Shown piece after piece: positions 55,669 through 64,000 of a stretch of DNA of 64,000 bases. The notes under the pieces are model-generated. The model was not told the origin of the DNA and searched no databases. It was given only the letters and a program-made list of their open reading frames with translations. The DNA is from Blautia sp. BIOML-A1. GTDB lineage: Bacteria; Bacillota; Clostridia; Lachnospirales; Lachnospiraceae. A program made the position numbers and the translations under genes. Within the stretch, counting starts at the first letter, position 1. Each line of letters begins with the position of its first letter. The DNA is taken from NCBI RefSeq assembly GCF_009883055.1, contig NZ_WWVR01000002.1:62001-126000 (forward strand). Reading direction: 5' to 3'.

Positions 55669-56712
55669 ATGCTGAATGATATTGTAATTCCATTGACGCA
55701 ATGGTACAGACAGAATAAGAGAAGCCTTCCGTGGAGAGACAGACATAATGCCTATTATACCTGGGTGTCTGAAATCATGCTGCAGCAGACCAGGGTAGAG
55801 GCAGTAAAGCCGTATTTTCAAAGATTTATTGAAGAACTTCCGGATGTGGAAGCACTGGCTGAATGTCCGGAGGAGAAGCTTTTGAAATTGTGGGAAGGAC
55901 TTGGATATTACAACCGTGTCCGAAATATGCAGCTTGCAGCACAGACTGTTATGCAGGAATATCTTGGAGTATTGCCGGCTTCATACGAGGCACTTCTTTC
56001 ACTTAAGGGAATTGGAAGCTATACAGCGGGTGCGATCGCATCCATCGCATACGATATTCCGGTTCCGGCGGTGGACGGAAATGTACTTCGTGTGATAACC
56101 AGAATTACAGAGAACGATGGGGACATTCTTAAGCAGTCCGTGAAACACAAGATTGAAGAGCAGCTTAAAGAAATCATGCCAGAGGAATCTCCGGGTGATT
56201 TCAACCAGGCTCTTATGGAACTGGGAGCGGTTGTCTGCGTGCCGAATGGAGAAGCGAACTGTGAGATATGTCCGGTGTCATTTGCCTGTAAAGCTATGAG
56301 ACATGGGACGATCGATCATTTTCCTGTAAAGACCCAGAAGAAAGACAGAAAACTGGAAGACAGAACAATTCTGGTGATTCAGGATGGAGAGAAGACGGCA
56401 ATCCGCAGACGCCCATCGAGGGGACTCCTGGCAGGATTGTATGAATTTCCGAATGTCAGCGGACATCTGTCAAAAGAGGAAACACTGGAAATGATCAGAG
56501 AAATGAATCTGGATCCACTGTATATTGAACCTCTTCCGGATGCGAAGCATATATTTTCACATATTGAATGGAGGATGACAGCCTACAGAGTCAGGGTTTC
56601 TTCACTGGAAGACAATAACCGTGCAAACCTGCTTTTTGTCAGCAGGAAGCAGTCAGACAGGCAATATGCGATTCCATCAGCATTCAGTGCATACACGAGA
56701 TATATCGAATAA
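55669..56712 (+). CDS. mutY: A/G-specific adenine glycosylase MutY
   Basis: 347 residues. A helix-hairpin-helix base-excision domain (LPWRDRHNAYYTWVSEIMLQQT at the start, LKGIGSYTAGAIAS hairpin, catalytic Asp in PAVDGNVLRV) is followed by the four-cysteine 4Fe-4S loop (C...CEICPVSFAC) and a C-terminal NUDIX-like domain that reads 8-oxoG. It removes adenine opposite 8-oxoguanine. The start is ATG 55669; the ribosome site (GACAGGATG) is modest. Confidence 0.95.
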   Translation: MLNDIVIPLTQWYRQNKRSLPWRDRHNAYYTWVSEIMLQQTRVEAVKPYFQRFIEELPDVEALAECPEEKLLKLWEGLGYYNRVRNMQLAAQTVMQEYLGVLPASYEALLSLKGIGSYTAGAIASIAYDIPVPAVDGNVLRVITRITENDGDILKQSVKHKIEEQLKEIMPEESPGDFNQALMELGAVVCVPNGEANCEICPVSFACKAMRHGTIDHFPVKTQKKDRKLEDRTILVIQDGEKTAIRRRPSRGLLAGLYEFPNVSGHLSKEETLEMIREMNLDPLYIEPLPDAKHIFSHIEWRMTAYRVRVSSLEDNNRANLLFVSRKQSDRQYAIPSAFSAYTRYIE

Positions 56713-56744
56713 AAGCCGTGGAAAACCACAAAGGAGGAATACCG

Positions 56745-57758
56745 ATGAAAATTTTAAGTATTGCAATTCCGTGTTATAATTCAGAAGCATATATGGAGAA
56801 ATGTATAGAATCTCTTCTTGTAGGAGGAGAAGATGTTGAGATCCTGGTTGTGAATGACGGATCCTCTGACCGCACTGCAGAGATTGCAGATGCCTATGCA
56901 GAGAAATATCCGACAATTGTCAAAGCAATCCATCAGGAGAACGGCGGTCATGGAGAGGCGGTCAATGCAGGTATCCGAAATGCCACAGGACTCTATTTTA
57001 AAGTGGTAGACAGTGATGACTGGGTAAATGAGGAGGCATATCACCAGATTCTTAAAACGCTGGAAGAGCTGATCCGCGGACCAAAGACAGTAGATCTTCT
57101 GATCAGCAATTTTGTATATGAAAAGCAGGGAGCAGACAGAAAGAAAGTTATGCAGTACAGACATTGTCTTCCTGTAAATGAAATTTTTGAATGGAACAGT
57201 GTGCATATGTCAAGGGGAAAATATCTCCTGATGCATTCGATGATTTACCGAACCAAATTACTTCACGAATGTGGACTGGAGCTTCCGAAACATACATTCT
57301 ATGTAGATAATCTGTTTGCATTTGAGCCACTTCCATATGTCAAAAATATGTATTATCTGGATGTGAATTTTTATCGTTATTTTATCGGAAGAGATGATCA
57401 GTCAGTAAACGAAAAAGTCATGATCAGAAGAATCGATCAGCAGATCAGAGTAAACAAGCTGATGGCAGATGCATTCCACAGATGTCAGTTCAATAATAAA
57501 CATCTGAAGAAATATATGCTCAGCTATCTGGATATCATTACAACCGTTTCTTCCATCATGCTGGTGCGTGCCGGAACCCAGGAAGCACTGGACAAGAAAA
57601 AAGAACTTATGGAATATATCCGGGAACAGGATCGCTGGCTGTATCACAAACTTCGTTACAGCATTCTGGGACGTGCTGCAAACCTTCCGGGAAAAAGCGG
57701 AAGAAAAATGTTCGTGGCTGCCTATAAGGTATGTCAGAAATTCTATGGATTTAACTGA
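56745..57758 (+). CDS. Family 2 glycosyltransferase
   Basis: 337 residues. A GT-A fold N-domain with SIAIPCYNSEAYMEKCIESLL, VVNDGSSDRTAEI, ENGGHGEAVNAGI and the DxD-type DSDDW; the C-terminal half is helical and not recognised. Such enzymes add a sugar to a lipid or polysaccharide acceptor; substrate unknown. No signal peptide, so it acts at the inner face of the membrane. Start ATG 56745 follows AAAGGAGG; an ATG at 56718 is less likely. Confidence 0.88.
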   Translation: MKILSIAIPCYNSEAYMEKCIESLLVGGEDVEILVVNDGSSDRTAEIADAYAEKYPTIVKAIHQENGGHGEAVNAGIRNATGLYFKVVDSDDWVNEEAYHQILKTLEELIRGPKTVDLLISNFVYEKQGADRKKVMQYRHCLPVNEIFEWNSVHMSRGKYLLMHSMIYRTKLLHECGLELPKHTFYVDNLFAFEPLPYVKNMYYLDVNFYRYFIGRDDQSVNEKVMIRRIDQQIRVNKLMADAFHRCQFNNKHLKKYMLSYLDIITTVSSIMLVRAGTQEALDKKKELMEYIREQDRWLYHKLRYSILGRAANLPGKSGRKMFVAAYKVCQKFYGFN

Positions 57759-57774
57759 AACAAGCAATATATAA

Positions 57775-57831
57775 GAAAGGCTTTCGGCAGAATGAGAGAA
57801 AATTTTGCCGGAAGCCTTTCGTTATTTCATT
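57775..57831. terminator. Bidirectional terminator
   Basis: A 15-bp stem (GAAAGGCTTTCGGCA at 57775-57789 with 57816-57830) between convergent genes. Confidence 0.75.
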
Positions 57832-57832
57832 A

Positions 57833-58759
57833 TTATGGAAGAATGATCTTTACGGGTTCTTTATTGACAGAAACAGAAAATGTTTTCTGGATTCCGGCGG
57901 ATTCACCGTCTTTATGTACAGCAAGAGGGACAGAACTGAAAACTTCAACATTCTTGCAGCGGAAAATATGAATTCCGGTGAATTGCGTATGTTTACCAAA
58001 AAAAGCAGTTGGAAGACAGCATAGAACCTTAAGTTTACTAAGCCCGTCAACCACGATCACATCAAGATATCCGTCGGATGGATCGGCAGAGGGACAGAAT
58101 TTGAATCCACCGCCCTCGTATTTCTGATTCATGATCGCAGCAAAATATACCTTCTGAAAAGGATAAATTCGTTCTTCATCCATTCGAAGTGTCACAGGAA
58201 CCGGTCTCATAAACAACAGTTGTTTCAGAGCGACAAAGAGATATACAAGTTTGCCGAGACCAATATGATTGAGAACCTTTTTCATAGGGGTCACACTGAC
58301 CTCGTGACATACTGCTGCATCAAATCCGATCCCACAGCTGATCGCAAAGCGGCTTTTGTGCCCCTTAATAGAGATTACAGGGACATCTACGAATGCGATG
58401 TGCTTTTTCTTAAGAATACAATCCAATGCCTCATGAGGATCCTGGGGAAGCTTCATGCTGCGGCAGAAATCGTTTCCGGAACCTGTGGGAATATAGCCGA
58501 AATAGATATTTGTCAGATCTTTGACACCGGAAAGAACCTCCTGGATCGTACCATCACCACCCACGGCGATCAGACAGAGAGGACGATCCGGAGAAGTCTT
58601 TTCTGTAAGGGCTGCGGCAAGTTTCACAGCATGACCGCGATATTTGGTAAAAACTACTTTGTAAGAAATGTGTTTCTGCCTGAGAACCTGTCGAAGCTCT
58701 TTCCATATAAGTTCACCTTTCCCCGAACGAGAATTGGGATTAACGATAAAATAGTACAT
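57833..58759 (-). CDS. YegS/BmrU-type diacylglycerol/lipid kinase
   Basis: 308 residues. N-terminal FIVNPNSRSGKG, the nucleotide-binding GGDGTIQEV and GSGNDFCR motifs and a C-terminal beta-sandwich place it in the DagK/LCB5-type lipid kinase family. It probably phosphorylates diacylglycerol for phospholipid recycling; other lipid substrates are possible. Start ATG 58759 lies after TTGGAGGATATT; an ATG four codons upstream overlaps that ribosome site. Confidence 0.88.
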   Translation of the reverse strand: MYYFIVNPNSRSGKGELIWKELRQVLRQKHISYKVVFTKYRGHAVKLAAALTEKTSPDRPLCLIAVGGDGTIQEVLSGVKDLTNIYFGYIPTGSGNDFCRSMKLPQDPHEALDCILKKKHIAFVDVPVISIKGHKSRFAISCGIGFDAAVCHEVSVTPMKKVLNHIGLGKLVYLFVALKQLLFMRPVPVTLRMDEERIYPFQKVYFAAIMNQKYEGGGFKFCPSADPSDGYLDVIVVDGLSKLKVLCCLPTAFFGKHTQFTGIHIFRCKNVEVFSSVPLAVHKDGESAGIQKTFSVSVNKEPVKIILP

Positions 58760-58827
58760 AATATCCTCCAAAATGATTCTTTTTTTATGATAGCATTGTT
58801 TCTGGAATTTTACAATCCGGTTTTACC

Positions 58828-58844
58828 TTTACAAAGATTTAACA
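58828..58844 (+). promoter_or_regulatory. Possible PhoP-type direct repeats upstream of the response regulator
   Basis: TTTACA at 58828 and TTAACA at 58839 are 11 bp apart, like a PhoP box half-set, with a nearby TATACT -10 candidate (58877-58882) that has a poor -35. Suggestive only. Confidence 0.3.
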
Positions 58845-58915
58845 GTGAAAAGACTAAAAATTTTACGAAGTCCACGTATACTTGGGAAAGATTGAAAACA
58901 GAGAGGTAAAAAAGG

Positions 58916-59581
58916 ATGATTTATTTAGTAGAGGATGACGAGAGTATCCGTGAACTTGTAGTATATACATTAAAGAGTCAGGGGATGGAGGCAAAGGGCT
59001 TTGAACGTCCGTCTCAATTCTGGAAGGAACTGGATAAAGAGATCCCTTCGCTGATATTGCTGGATGTCATGCTTCCGGAGGAGGATGGAATTTCCATACT
59101 CAAGAAGCTCCGTACAAGACCTGACACCAGAAAGCTTCCAATTATTATGCTGACTGCAAAGGGCAGTGAGTATGATGTTGTGATGGGACTGGACAGTGGA
59201 GCTGATGATTATATTCCAAAACCGTTTCGAATGATGGAACTGATCTCCAGGATAAAGGCAGCACTGAGGCGTGCCGAAGATAAAGGAGCAGAGGAATATC
59301 GCCTGGAAAATCTCTATGTATCTCCGATGAAGCATGTTGTGATGGTGGATCAGGAACCGGTCAGTCTGACTTTGAAGGAGTACGAGATGCTGTGTCTGTT
59401 ATTGAAAAACAGTGGAATGGTACTTTCCAGGACACAGCTTCTGAATCAGATCTGGGGATATGAGTTTGATGGTGAAAGCAGGACTGTGGATGTACATATC
59501 CGAACCTTACGGCAGAAACTTGGGAGTGCGGGGGATCTGATCGAAACGGTTCGAGGGGTAGGATACAAAATAGGCAAATGA
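58916..59581 (+). CDS. OmpR/PhoB-type response regulator (orphan)
   Basis: 221 residues. A receiver domain with D50 in LLDVMLP as phosphoacceptor, the T/K motif (MLTAKGSE, PKPF) and acidic pair (EDD) near the start. A winged-helix DNA-binding domain follows (about 125-220, SRTVDVHIRTLRQKLG, TVRGVGYKIG). No histidine kinase gene is adjacent: topB follows after a terminator. The sequence style is PhoB/PhoP-like, but the signal is unknown. Confidence 0.92.
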   Translation: MIYLVEDDESIRELVVYTLKSQGMEAKGFERPSQFWKELDKEIPSLILLDVMLPEEDGISILKKLRTRPDTRKLPIIMLTAKGSEYDVVMGLDSGADDYIPKPFRMMELISRIKAALRRAEDKGAEEYRLENLYVSPMKHVVMVDQEPVSLTLKEYEMLCLLLKNSGMVLSRTQLLNQIWGYEFDGESRTVDVHIRTLRQKLGSAGDLIETVRGVGYKIGK

Positions 59582-59596
59582 AATGAACAGCAGAAT

Positions 59597-59627
59597 GGAA
59601 AGGGAGGATGAAAATCTTCCTTTTTTC
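59597..59627 (+). terminator. Response-regulator terminator
   Basis: Stem GGAAAGGGAGGAT (59597-59609) with ATCTTCCTTTTTT, including G-U pairs, GAAA loop and T-run. Confidence 0.65.
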
Positions 59628-59657
59628 TTGTTCAAAACAGAATTTATATGCTATACT
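59628..59657 (+). promoter_or_regulatory. topB promoter
   Basis: TTGTTC at 59628-59633 and TATACT at 59652-59657 with an 18-bp spacer, strengthened by the extended TGC before the -10. Confidence 0.55.
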
Positions 59658-59694
59658 CAATACCAGAAAAAACTTCTGAGAGGATTTTGAATAA

Positions 59695-61887
59695 ATGAAA
59701 TCATTGGTAATCGCGGAGAAACCGTCTGTTGCAAGAGATATTGCAAGGGTTCTCCATTGTAATCAAAAGGGAAACGGAGTTCTGGAAGGAAAGGATTACG
59801 CAGTGACCTGGGCACTGGGACATCTGATCACACTGGCTGATCCTGAAGAGTACGACAAGAAGTATATGAAATGGGAGATGCAGACCCTTCCTGTGATGCC
59901 GGACAAAATGAAACTGGTCGTCATCCGTCAGACATCCAAACAGTATCAGGCTGTAAAGACACAGCTTTTCCGAAAAGATATCGGAGACATCATCATAGCG
60001 ACAGATGCAGGGAGAGAGGGAGAACTTGTTGCGAGATGGATACTGGACAAAGCAGGATGCCGCAAACCAATCCGACGACTGTGGATTTCCTCTGTAACGG
60101 ATAAGGCGATCAGGGACGGATTCCAGAATCTTAAGGATGGAAAAGAGTACAACAATCTGTATAGAGCTGCGGTTGCGAGAGCGGAAGCAGACTGGCTGGT
60201 GGGAATCAACGGAACACGGGCACTTACCTGTAAATATAATGCACAGCTTTCCTGCGGACGTGTGCAGACCCCGACACTTGCAATCATAGCAATGAGAGAA
60301 GAAGAAATCCGAAACTTTAAACCAAAGGATTATTTTGGAATCTCTGTGCAGGCAGGGGAAGTTCAGTGGACCTGGAAAGATACCAGAAGCGGAAGCTTCC
60401 GCACCTTTCAGAAAGAAAAGGCAGAAGAAATCCAAAGAACAGTGCAGAACGGACAGATGGAGATCACTTCAGTTGTCAAAAAGCCAAAGAAGACAATGGC
60501 ACCGGGACTTTATGATCTGACGACCCTTCAGAGGGAGGCCAACCAGAAATATGGATTCTCTGCCAAGGAAACACTGAATATTATGCAGAGACTTTATGAG
60601 AACCACAAGGTTCTGACTTATCCAAGAACTGATTCCCGCTATATCGGAAAAGATGTGGTTCCGACTATTAAAGAAAGACTCAAAGCCTGCGGAACAGGGC
60701 CATACCGCAAACTGGCAGGTGCATTGCTCAGTAAGCCAATTCATACAAATGGAAGTTTTGTGGACGATAAGAAGGTCAGTGACCATCATGCGATCATTCC
60801 GACAGAGCAGTTTGTGCAGCTGGATCATATGACAAACGAAGAACGCAAGATTTATGATATGGTAGTGAGACGTTTCTTAAGTGTTCTCTATCCTCCGTTT
60901 GAATATGAACAGACTGCAATGGAAGGACAGGCAGAGGGATATACCTTTGCCGCAAATGGAAAGACGGTTCTGCGTGCAGGCTGGAAAGAAGTTTACGAAG
61001 ATAATTTCCAGGAAGATGAAGAGACAGAAGAGGAGAAACTTAAGGATCAGAAGCTTCCGGTCTTTGAAAAAGGCCAGAAACTTCGTATTACACAGGTACA
61101 CATGAATTCCGGAAAGACAAAGGCACCGGCGCGTTTTACCGAAGCAACGCTCCTTGCAGCAATGGAGAATCCGGTGAAATATCTGTCCACAAAGGATAAG
61201 CAGGCCGCAAAGACTCTGGGAGAGACAGGCGGACTTGGAACGGTGGCTACCAGAGCAGACATCATAGAGAAGCTGTTCCACAGTTTCATGATGGAAAAGA
61301 AGGGAAATGAGATTTATCTGACTTCCAAGGCAAAACAGCTTCTGGAATTAGTGCCGGAGGACTTAAAGAAACCGGAGCTGACAGCAGACTGGGAAAAGAA
61401 GCTTTCTGATATTTCGAAAGGAAAATTAAGACAGGATACGTTTTTAAGTGATATCCGTGAATATACGAATGAGATTGTCAGCGAGATAAAAACAGGACAG
61501 GGAACCTTCCGACATGATAATCTGACGAATAAAGTCTGCCCGAACTGCGGAAAACGTCTTCTCGCAGTCAATGGAAAGAATAGCAAGATGCTTGTGTGTC
61601 AGGACAGAGAATGTGGATACCGGGAAACAATTTCCCGAACTACAAATGCACGCTGCCCGAAGTGTCATAAGCGTATGGAAATGCTGGTCAAAGGAAAAGA
61701 AGAAACCTTTGTATGTGCCTGCGGATATAAAGAAAAACTGTCTTCTTTCCAGGCAAGACGCGAGAAAGAGGGCGCAGGTGTAAAAAAACGAGATGTTCAG
61801 AGATATCTGAAACAGCAGCAAAAAGAAGCAAATGAACCGGTAAACAATGCATTTGCCCAGGCTCTGGCAGGGCTTAAGCTTGACTGA
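59695..61887 (+). CDS. topB: DNA topoisomerase III
   Basis: 730 residues, type IA topoisomerase. An N-terminal Toprim domain (VIAEKPSVARDIARVL, ATDAGREGELVAR) is followed by the catalytic Y309 in TYPRTDSRY, and C-terminal zinc ribbons (CPNCGKRL...CQDRECGY and CPKCHKRM...CACGY). It relaxes and decatenates single-stranded regions. TopB-type genes also occur on mobile elements, but nothing here indicates one. ATG 59695 follows GAGAGG. The AAA+ gene follows after 38 nt. Confidence 0.95.
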   Translation: MKSLVIAEKPSVARDIARVLHCNQKGNGVLEGKDYAVTWALGHLITLADPEEYDKKYMKWEMQTLPVMPDKMKLVVIRQTSKQYQAVKTQLFRKDIGDIIIATDAGREGELVARWILDKAGCRKPIRRLWISSVTDKAIRDGFQNLKDGKEYNNLYRAAVARAEADWLVGINGTRALTCKYNAQLSCGRVQTPTLAIIAMREEEIRNFKPKDYFGISVQAGEVQWTWKDTRSGSFRTFQKEKAEEIQRTVQNGQMEITSVVKKPKKTMAPGLYDLTTLQREANQKYGFSAKETLNIMQRLYENHKVLTYPRTDSRYIGKDVVPTIKERLKACGTGPYRKLAGALLSKPIHTNGSFVDDKKVSDHHAIIPTEQFVQLDHMTNEERKIYDMVVRRFLSVLYPPFEYEQTAMEGQAEGYTFAANGKTVLRAGWKEVYEDNFQEDEETEEEKLKDQKLPVFEKGQKLRITQVHMNSGKTKAPARFTEATLLAAMENPVKYLSTKDKQAAKTLGETGGLGTVATRADIIEKLFHSFMMEKKGNEIYLTSKAKQLLELVPEDLKKPELTADWEKKLSDISKGKLRQDTFLSDIREYTNEIVSEIKTGQGTFRHDNLTNKVCPNCGKRLLAVNGKNSKMLVCQDRECGYRETISRTTNARCPKCHKRMEMLVKGKEETFVCACGYKEKLSSFQARREKEGAGVKKRDVQRYLKQQQKEANEPVNNAFAQALAGLKLD

Positions 61888-61925
61888 GACAAGATACTAT
61901 CAGCGAGATAAAGGGGGACAACAGT

Positions 61926-63410
61926 ATGCCTGTATTTGATTTCAGCAACACAACAACAGAGAAAAAAGATCCGGAATGTACTTATACAGTATTCCGCTCC
62001 AATGAAACAAACCCGTCACCACAGAAGCCAATCCTTGTACTGGATAACACCAGCCGCCGGTGGAAGCATCATTCCTGTGGCGTGTTTTCAAATCCGAATC
62101 AGAAATCTTCTTTTGAATTTAAAGAAGAGGATGGCGTATTTCCGGCAGACATTCTCAAGATAGATGCCCGTTTTGTAAGTCTTGTGAAATGGCTTGGAGA
62201 AAACCATATAAATGTACGATTATCCGGACAGAATACAGAGGATGGATATGCAGTCTATAAGATTCGAGAGACAGCCTTCGGTGGCGGAACCAAGCTCTCG
62301 GCAGAGGATGGATTTCTGCAGTTTATGATCGAACGTCTTCTTGCAAGCAATGCGCCGACAGAACTTCCCGAAAATGAAGATGAAGGTGAAGATGGAGATA
62401 ATATGAAGCTCACCAGCATCCAGAGCATTACAGACTTTATGACCTGCGCAGGAAGAACCATGCCGGACAATATTCGGCTCTGGGCGAGAAGAAATCTTGC
62501 AGTAGCCCGTTCTCATGAGGTATCTCAGGAAGAAAGGCGACATGCACAGCGAGCGTTGTCTATCATGATGAACATTCAGTGGAAGAATGATTATTTTGAA
62601 TCGATTGATCCTGTGGAGACACGCCGTATCCTGGATGAAGAACTTTACGGAATGGAGAAAGTAAAACAGAGAATCATTGAGACGATCATTCAGATCAACC
62701 GTACTCATACACTGCCAGCTTATGGCCTTCTTCTTGTAGGCCCGGCTGGAACCGGTAAATCTCAGATCGCATATGCCGTGGCACGTATTCTGAAACTTCC
62801 GTGGACAACTCTGGATATGAGTTCCATCAATGATCCGGAACAGCTGACAGGAAGTTCTCGTGTATATGCCAATGCAAAACCGGGAATTATCATGGAGGCA
62901 TTTTCCATGGCTGGTGAATCTAATCTGGTATTCATCATTAACGAACTGGATAAAGCAACGAATGGAAAGGGAAATGGAAATCCGGCAGATGTACTTCTCA
63001 CACTTCTGGATAATCTGGGATTTACAGACAACTATATGGAATGTATGGTTCCGACAGTTGGTGTCTATCCAATTGCAACAGCGAATGATAAGGCACAGAT
63101 CAGTGCACCGCTGATGTCCCGCTTTGCGGTCATTGAACTTCCGGATTATACAGCAGAAGAGAAAAAGGTGATATTCTCAAGATTTGCTCTTCCGAAAGTT
63201 TTAAAGAGGATGAATCTTAAAGAAGAAGAGTGTGTGATTGCACCGGACGGACTGGAGGCAGTGATCGAACAGTTTGCGGATACGACAGGAATCCGTGATC
63301 TGGAGCAGGCGGCAGAGCATATCGCAGCACATGCACTGTATCAGATAGAGGTAAATAAGGTGGCATCCGTAACTTTCGATGCTGAGATGGTAAAGAAATT
63401 ATTTGAGTAG
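61926..63410 (+). CDS. Lon-like AAA+ ATPase without a protease domain
   Basis: 494 residues. An N-terminal unrecognised domain (about 1-150), then a helical linker and AAA+ module beginning LYGMEKVKQRIIE, the hallmark entry of Lon ATPases. Walker A is GPAGTGKS at 272-279; Walker B reads FIINELDKA, with Asn where Lon has Asp before Glu; a sensor Asn (ATANDK) and arginine-finger region (SRFAVIEL) are present. It ends after the lid with no Ser-Lys protease domain. It may be an unfoldase or remodeller. It follows topB closely and likely shares its transcript. Confidence 0.8.
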   Translation: MPVFDFSNTTTEKKDPECTYTVFRSNETNPSPQKPILVLDNTSRRWKHHSCGVFSNPNQKSSFEFKEEDGVFPADILKIDARFVSLVKWLGENHINVRLSGQNTEDGYAVYKIRETAFGGGTKLSAEDGFLQFMIERLLASNAPTELPENEDEGEDGDNMKLTSIQSITDFMTCAGRTMPDNIRLWARRNLAVARSHEVSQEERRHAQRALSIMMNIQWKNDYFESIDPVETRRILDEELYGMEKVKQRIIETIIQINRTHTLPAYGLLLVGPAGTGKSQIAYAVARILKLPWTTLDMSSINDPEQLTGSSRVYANAKPGIIMEAFSMAGESNLVFIINELDKATNGKGNGNPADVLLTLLDNLGFTDNYMECMVPTVGVYPIATANDKAQISAPLMSRFAVIELPDYTAEEKKVIFSRFALPKVLKRMNLKEEECVIAPDGLEAVIEQFADTTGIRDLEQAAEHIAAHALYQIEVNKVASVTFDAEMVKKLFE

Positions 63411-63425
63411 ATAATACAGTAACAT

Positions 63426-63473
63426 AAAAAACAGGGGATGTGTAAAGAAGAATACACAATACCCTGTTTTTTG
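63426..63473. terminator. Bidirectional terminator
   Basis: Stem AAAAAACAGGG with CCCTGTTTTTT plus inner GTGT/ACAC pairing, between convergent genes. Confidence 0.8.
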
Positions 63474-63525
63474 CTTTAGTGTAATATGTTTGTTTTGTTC
63501 TGATGCCTGTAATTCCCGGGATGGA

Positions 63526-64000
63526 TCAGTGGAAGCTCTTGAGCCAGTTTACAAGAGAATCGTGCCAGACATTATCATAGACAGTTTTTTTCATCTGATC
63601 GGTAACAGGTCCATTGTTTGCCATTCTGGAAAGAATGGACGCCTGCAATTCTTCTACAGTCATGTCTTCCGGAGATTTGTTCGGATCAACCTTTACAGGT
63701 TCTTTTTCTTCGGCATTTTCATCGGATGCAGAGACCGCAACAGTTTCTGATGCTTCCTGTACAGTTTCTTCAACGGAAGATACTTCTTCAGCAGAAGAAA
63801 TATCAGTTACAGTTTCCTCAGCTTCTGCCTGTTCAGATGTCGGTTCGGAAATTGGAATAACTGGTCTGGAAGCAGTCTCTTTAATCTGTACAGGGGTATA
63901 TTCAGGCATCTCACAGGCAGGCACCCAGATTTCGCCGCTGTTTCCATGAAGTGTCACATTGATTCGGCCATTTTCTACAGAAACTTTCTGTCCGGTAAGT
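63526..64000 (-). CDS. C-terminal part of an unidentified protein with an acidic, low-complexity tail (runs off the right edge)
   Basis: The frame ends at 63526 and remains open through the window edge, so only the last about 157 residues are seen. The edge part (GQKVSVENGRINVTLHGNSGEIWVP) looks like the closing beta-strands of a glycoside hydrolase family 13 C-domain, but this is a weak likeness. A Glu/Ser/Thr-rich linker (about 60 residues) and a small helical end (MTVEELQASILSRMANN...WLKSFH) follow. The GTG at 63957 is an internal codon, not the start. Confidence 0.55.
   Translation of the reverse strand, partial: LTGQKVSVENGRINVTLHGNSGEIWVPACEMPEYTPVQIKETASRPVIPISEPTSEQAEAEETVTDISSAEEVSSVEETVQEASETVAVSASDENAEEKEPVKVDPNKSPEDMTVEELQASILSRMANNGPVTDQMKKTVYDNVWHDSLVNWLKSFH

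Overview
The window is a bacterial chromosome segment, very probably from a gut Lachnospiraceae-type Firmicute (Clostridia). The basis is the strong AGGAGG-type ribosome sites, moderate-to-low GC, sporulation-type proteins (a SpoIIM-like protein and a SpoVB-like flippase), an Rrf2-NifS-NifU iron-sulfur operon, an amylosucrase-type GH13 enzyme and a gap-pgk-tpi-gpm glycolytic run. I see no rRNA, tRNA, CRISPR array, insertion sequence or phage integrase.

Left core (1-12.9 kb): recA-recX with two LexA-like boxes, rny (RNase Y), a spoIIM-like gene and xerD on the plus strand. A DAHP synthase and a flippase lie on the minus strand. An Rrf2 regulator, cysteine desulfurase, NifU-type scaffold and P-type ATPase follow on the plus strand.

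Accessory locus (13.1-41.4 kb): a minus-strand XRE regulator with an apparent CTG start faces about 19 co-directional genes behind one strong promoter and TTAC-N5-GTAA palindromes. The run encodes an FtsK/EssC-like ATPase without membrane segments, three small helical WXG100-like proteins, an LHH-nuclease effector candidate, a membrane protein with a kinase-N-lobe-like head and a secreted/anchored vWA protein. It continues with a frameshifted small gene, a 1371-residue tubulin-like GTPase with tandem C-terminal repeats, two unrecognised proteins, a zinc-ribbon GTPase and a 1134-residue protein resembling GTPase-associated GAP1 proteins. It ends with two serine beta-lactamase-fold ectodomains that have lost catalytic residues, a small membrane protein, a second vWA protein, a zinc-ribbon/discoidin-like glycan-binding protein, an M15 peptidase and a polytopic membrane protein. 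I read it as an uncharacterised envelope-spanning, NTPase-driven conflict or export machine. Its parts are recognisable singly, but the combination is not one I know.

Right core (41.5-64 kb): a DUF1810 protein and a YbjN-like protein, then on the minus strand an amylosucrase-like enzyme with a 9 x 10-residue repeat N-terminus and a HisJ-type phosphatase. Next come gap, pgk, tpiA, hom and gpmI, then an L,D-transpeptidase, a DUF3784 protein, a HAD phosphatase (minus), mutY, a GT2 glycosyltransferase, a lipid kinase (minus), an orphan OmpR-type regulator, topB, a Lon-like AAA+ ATPase without protease and a partial minus-strand gene at the right edge. Most gene ends carry clear hairpin terminators, and several promoters are of the extended -10 (TGnTATAAT) type.
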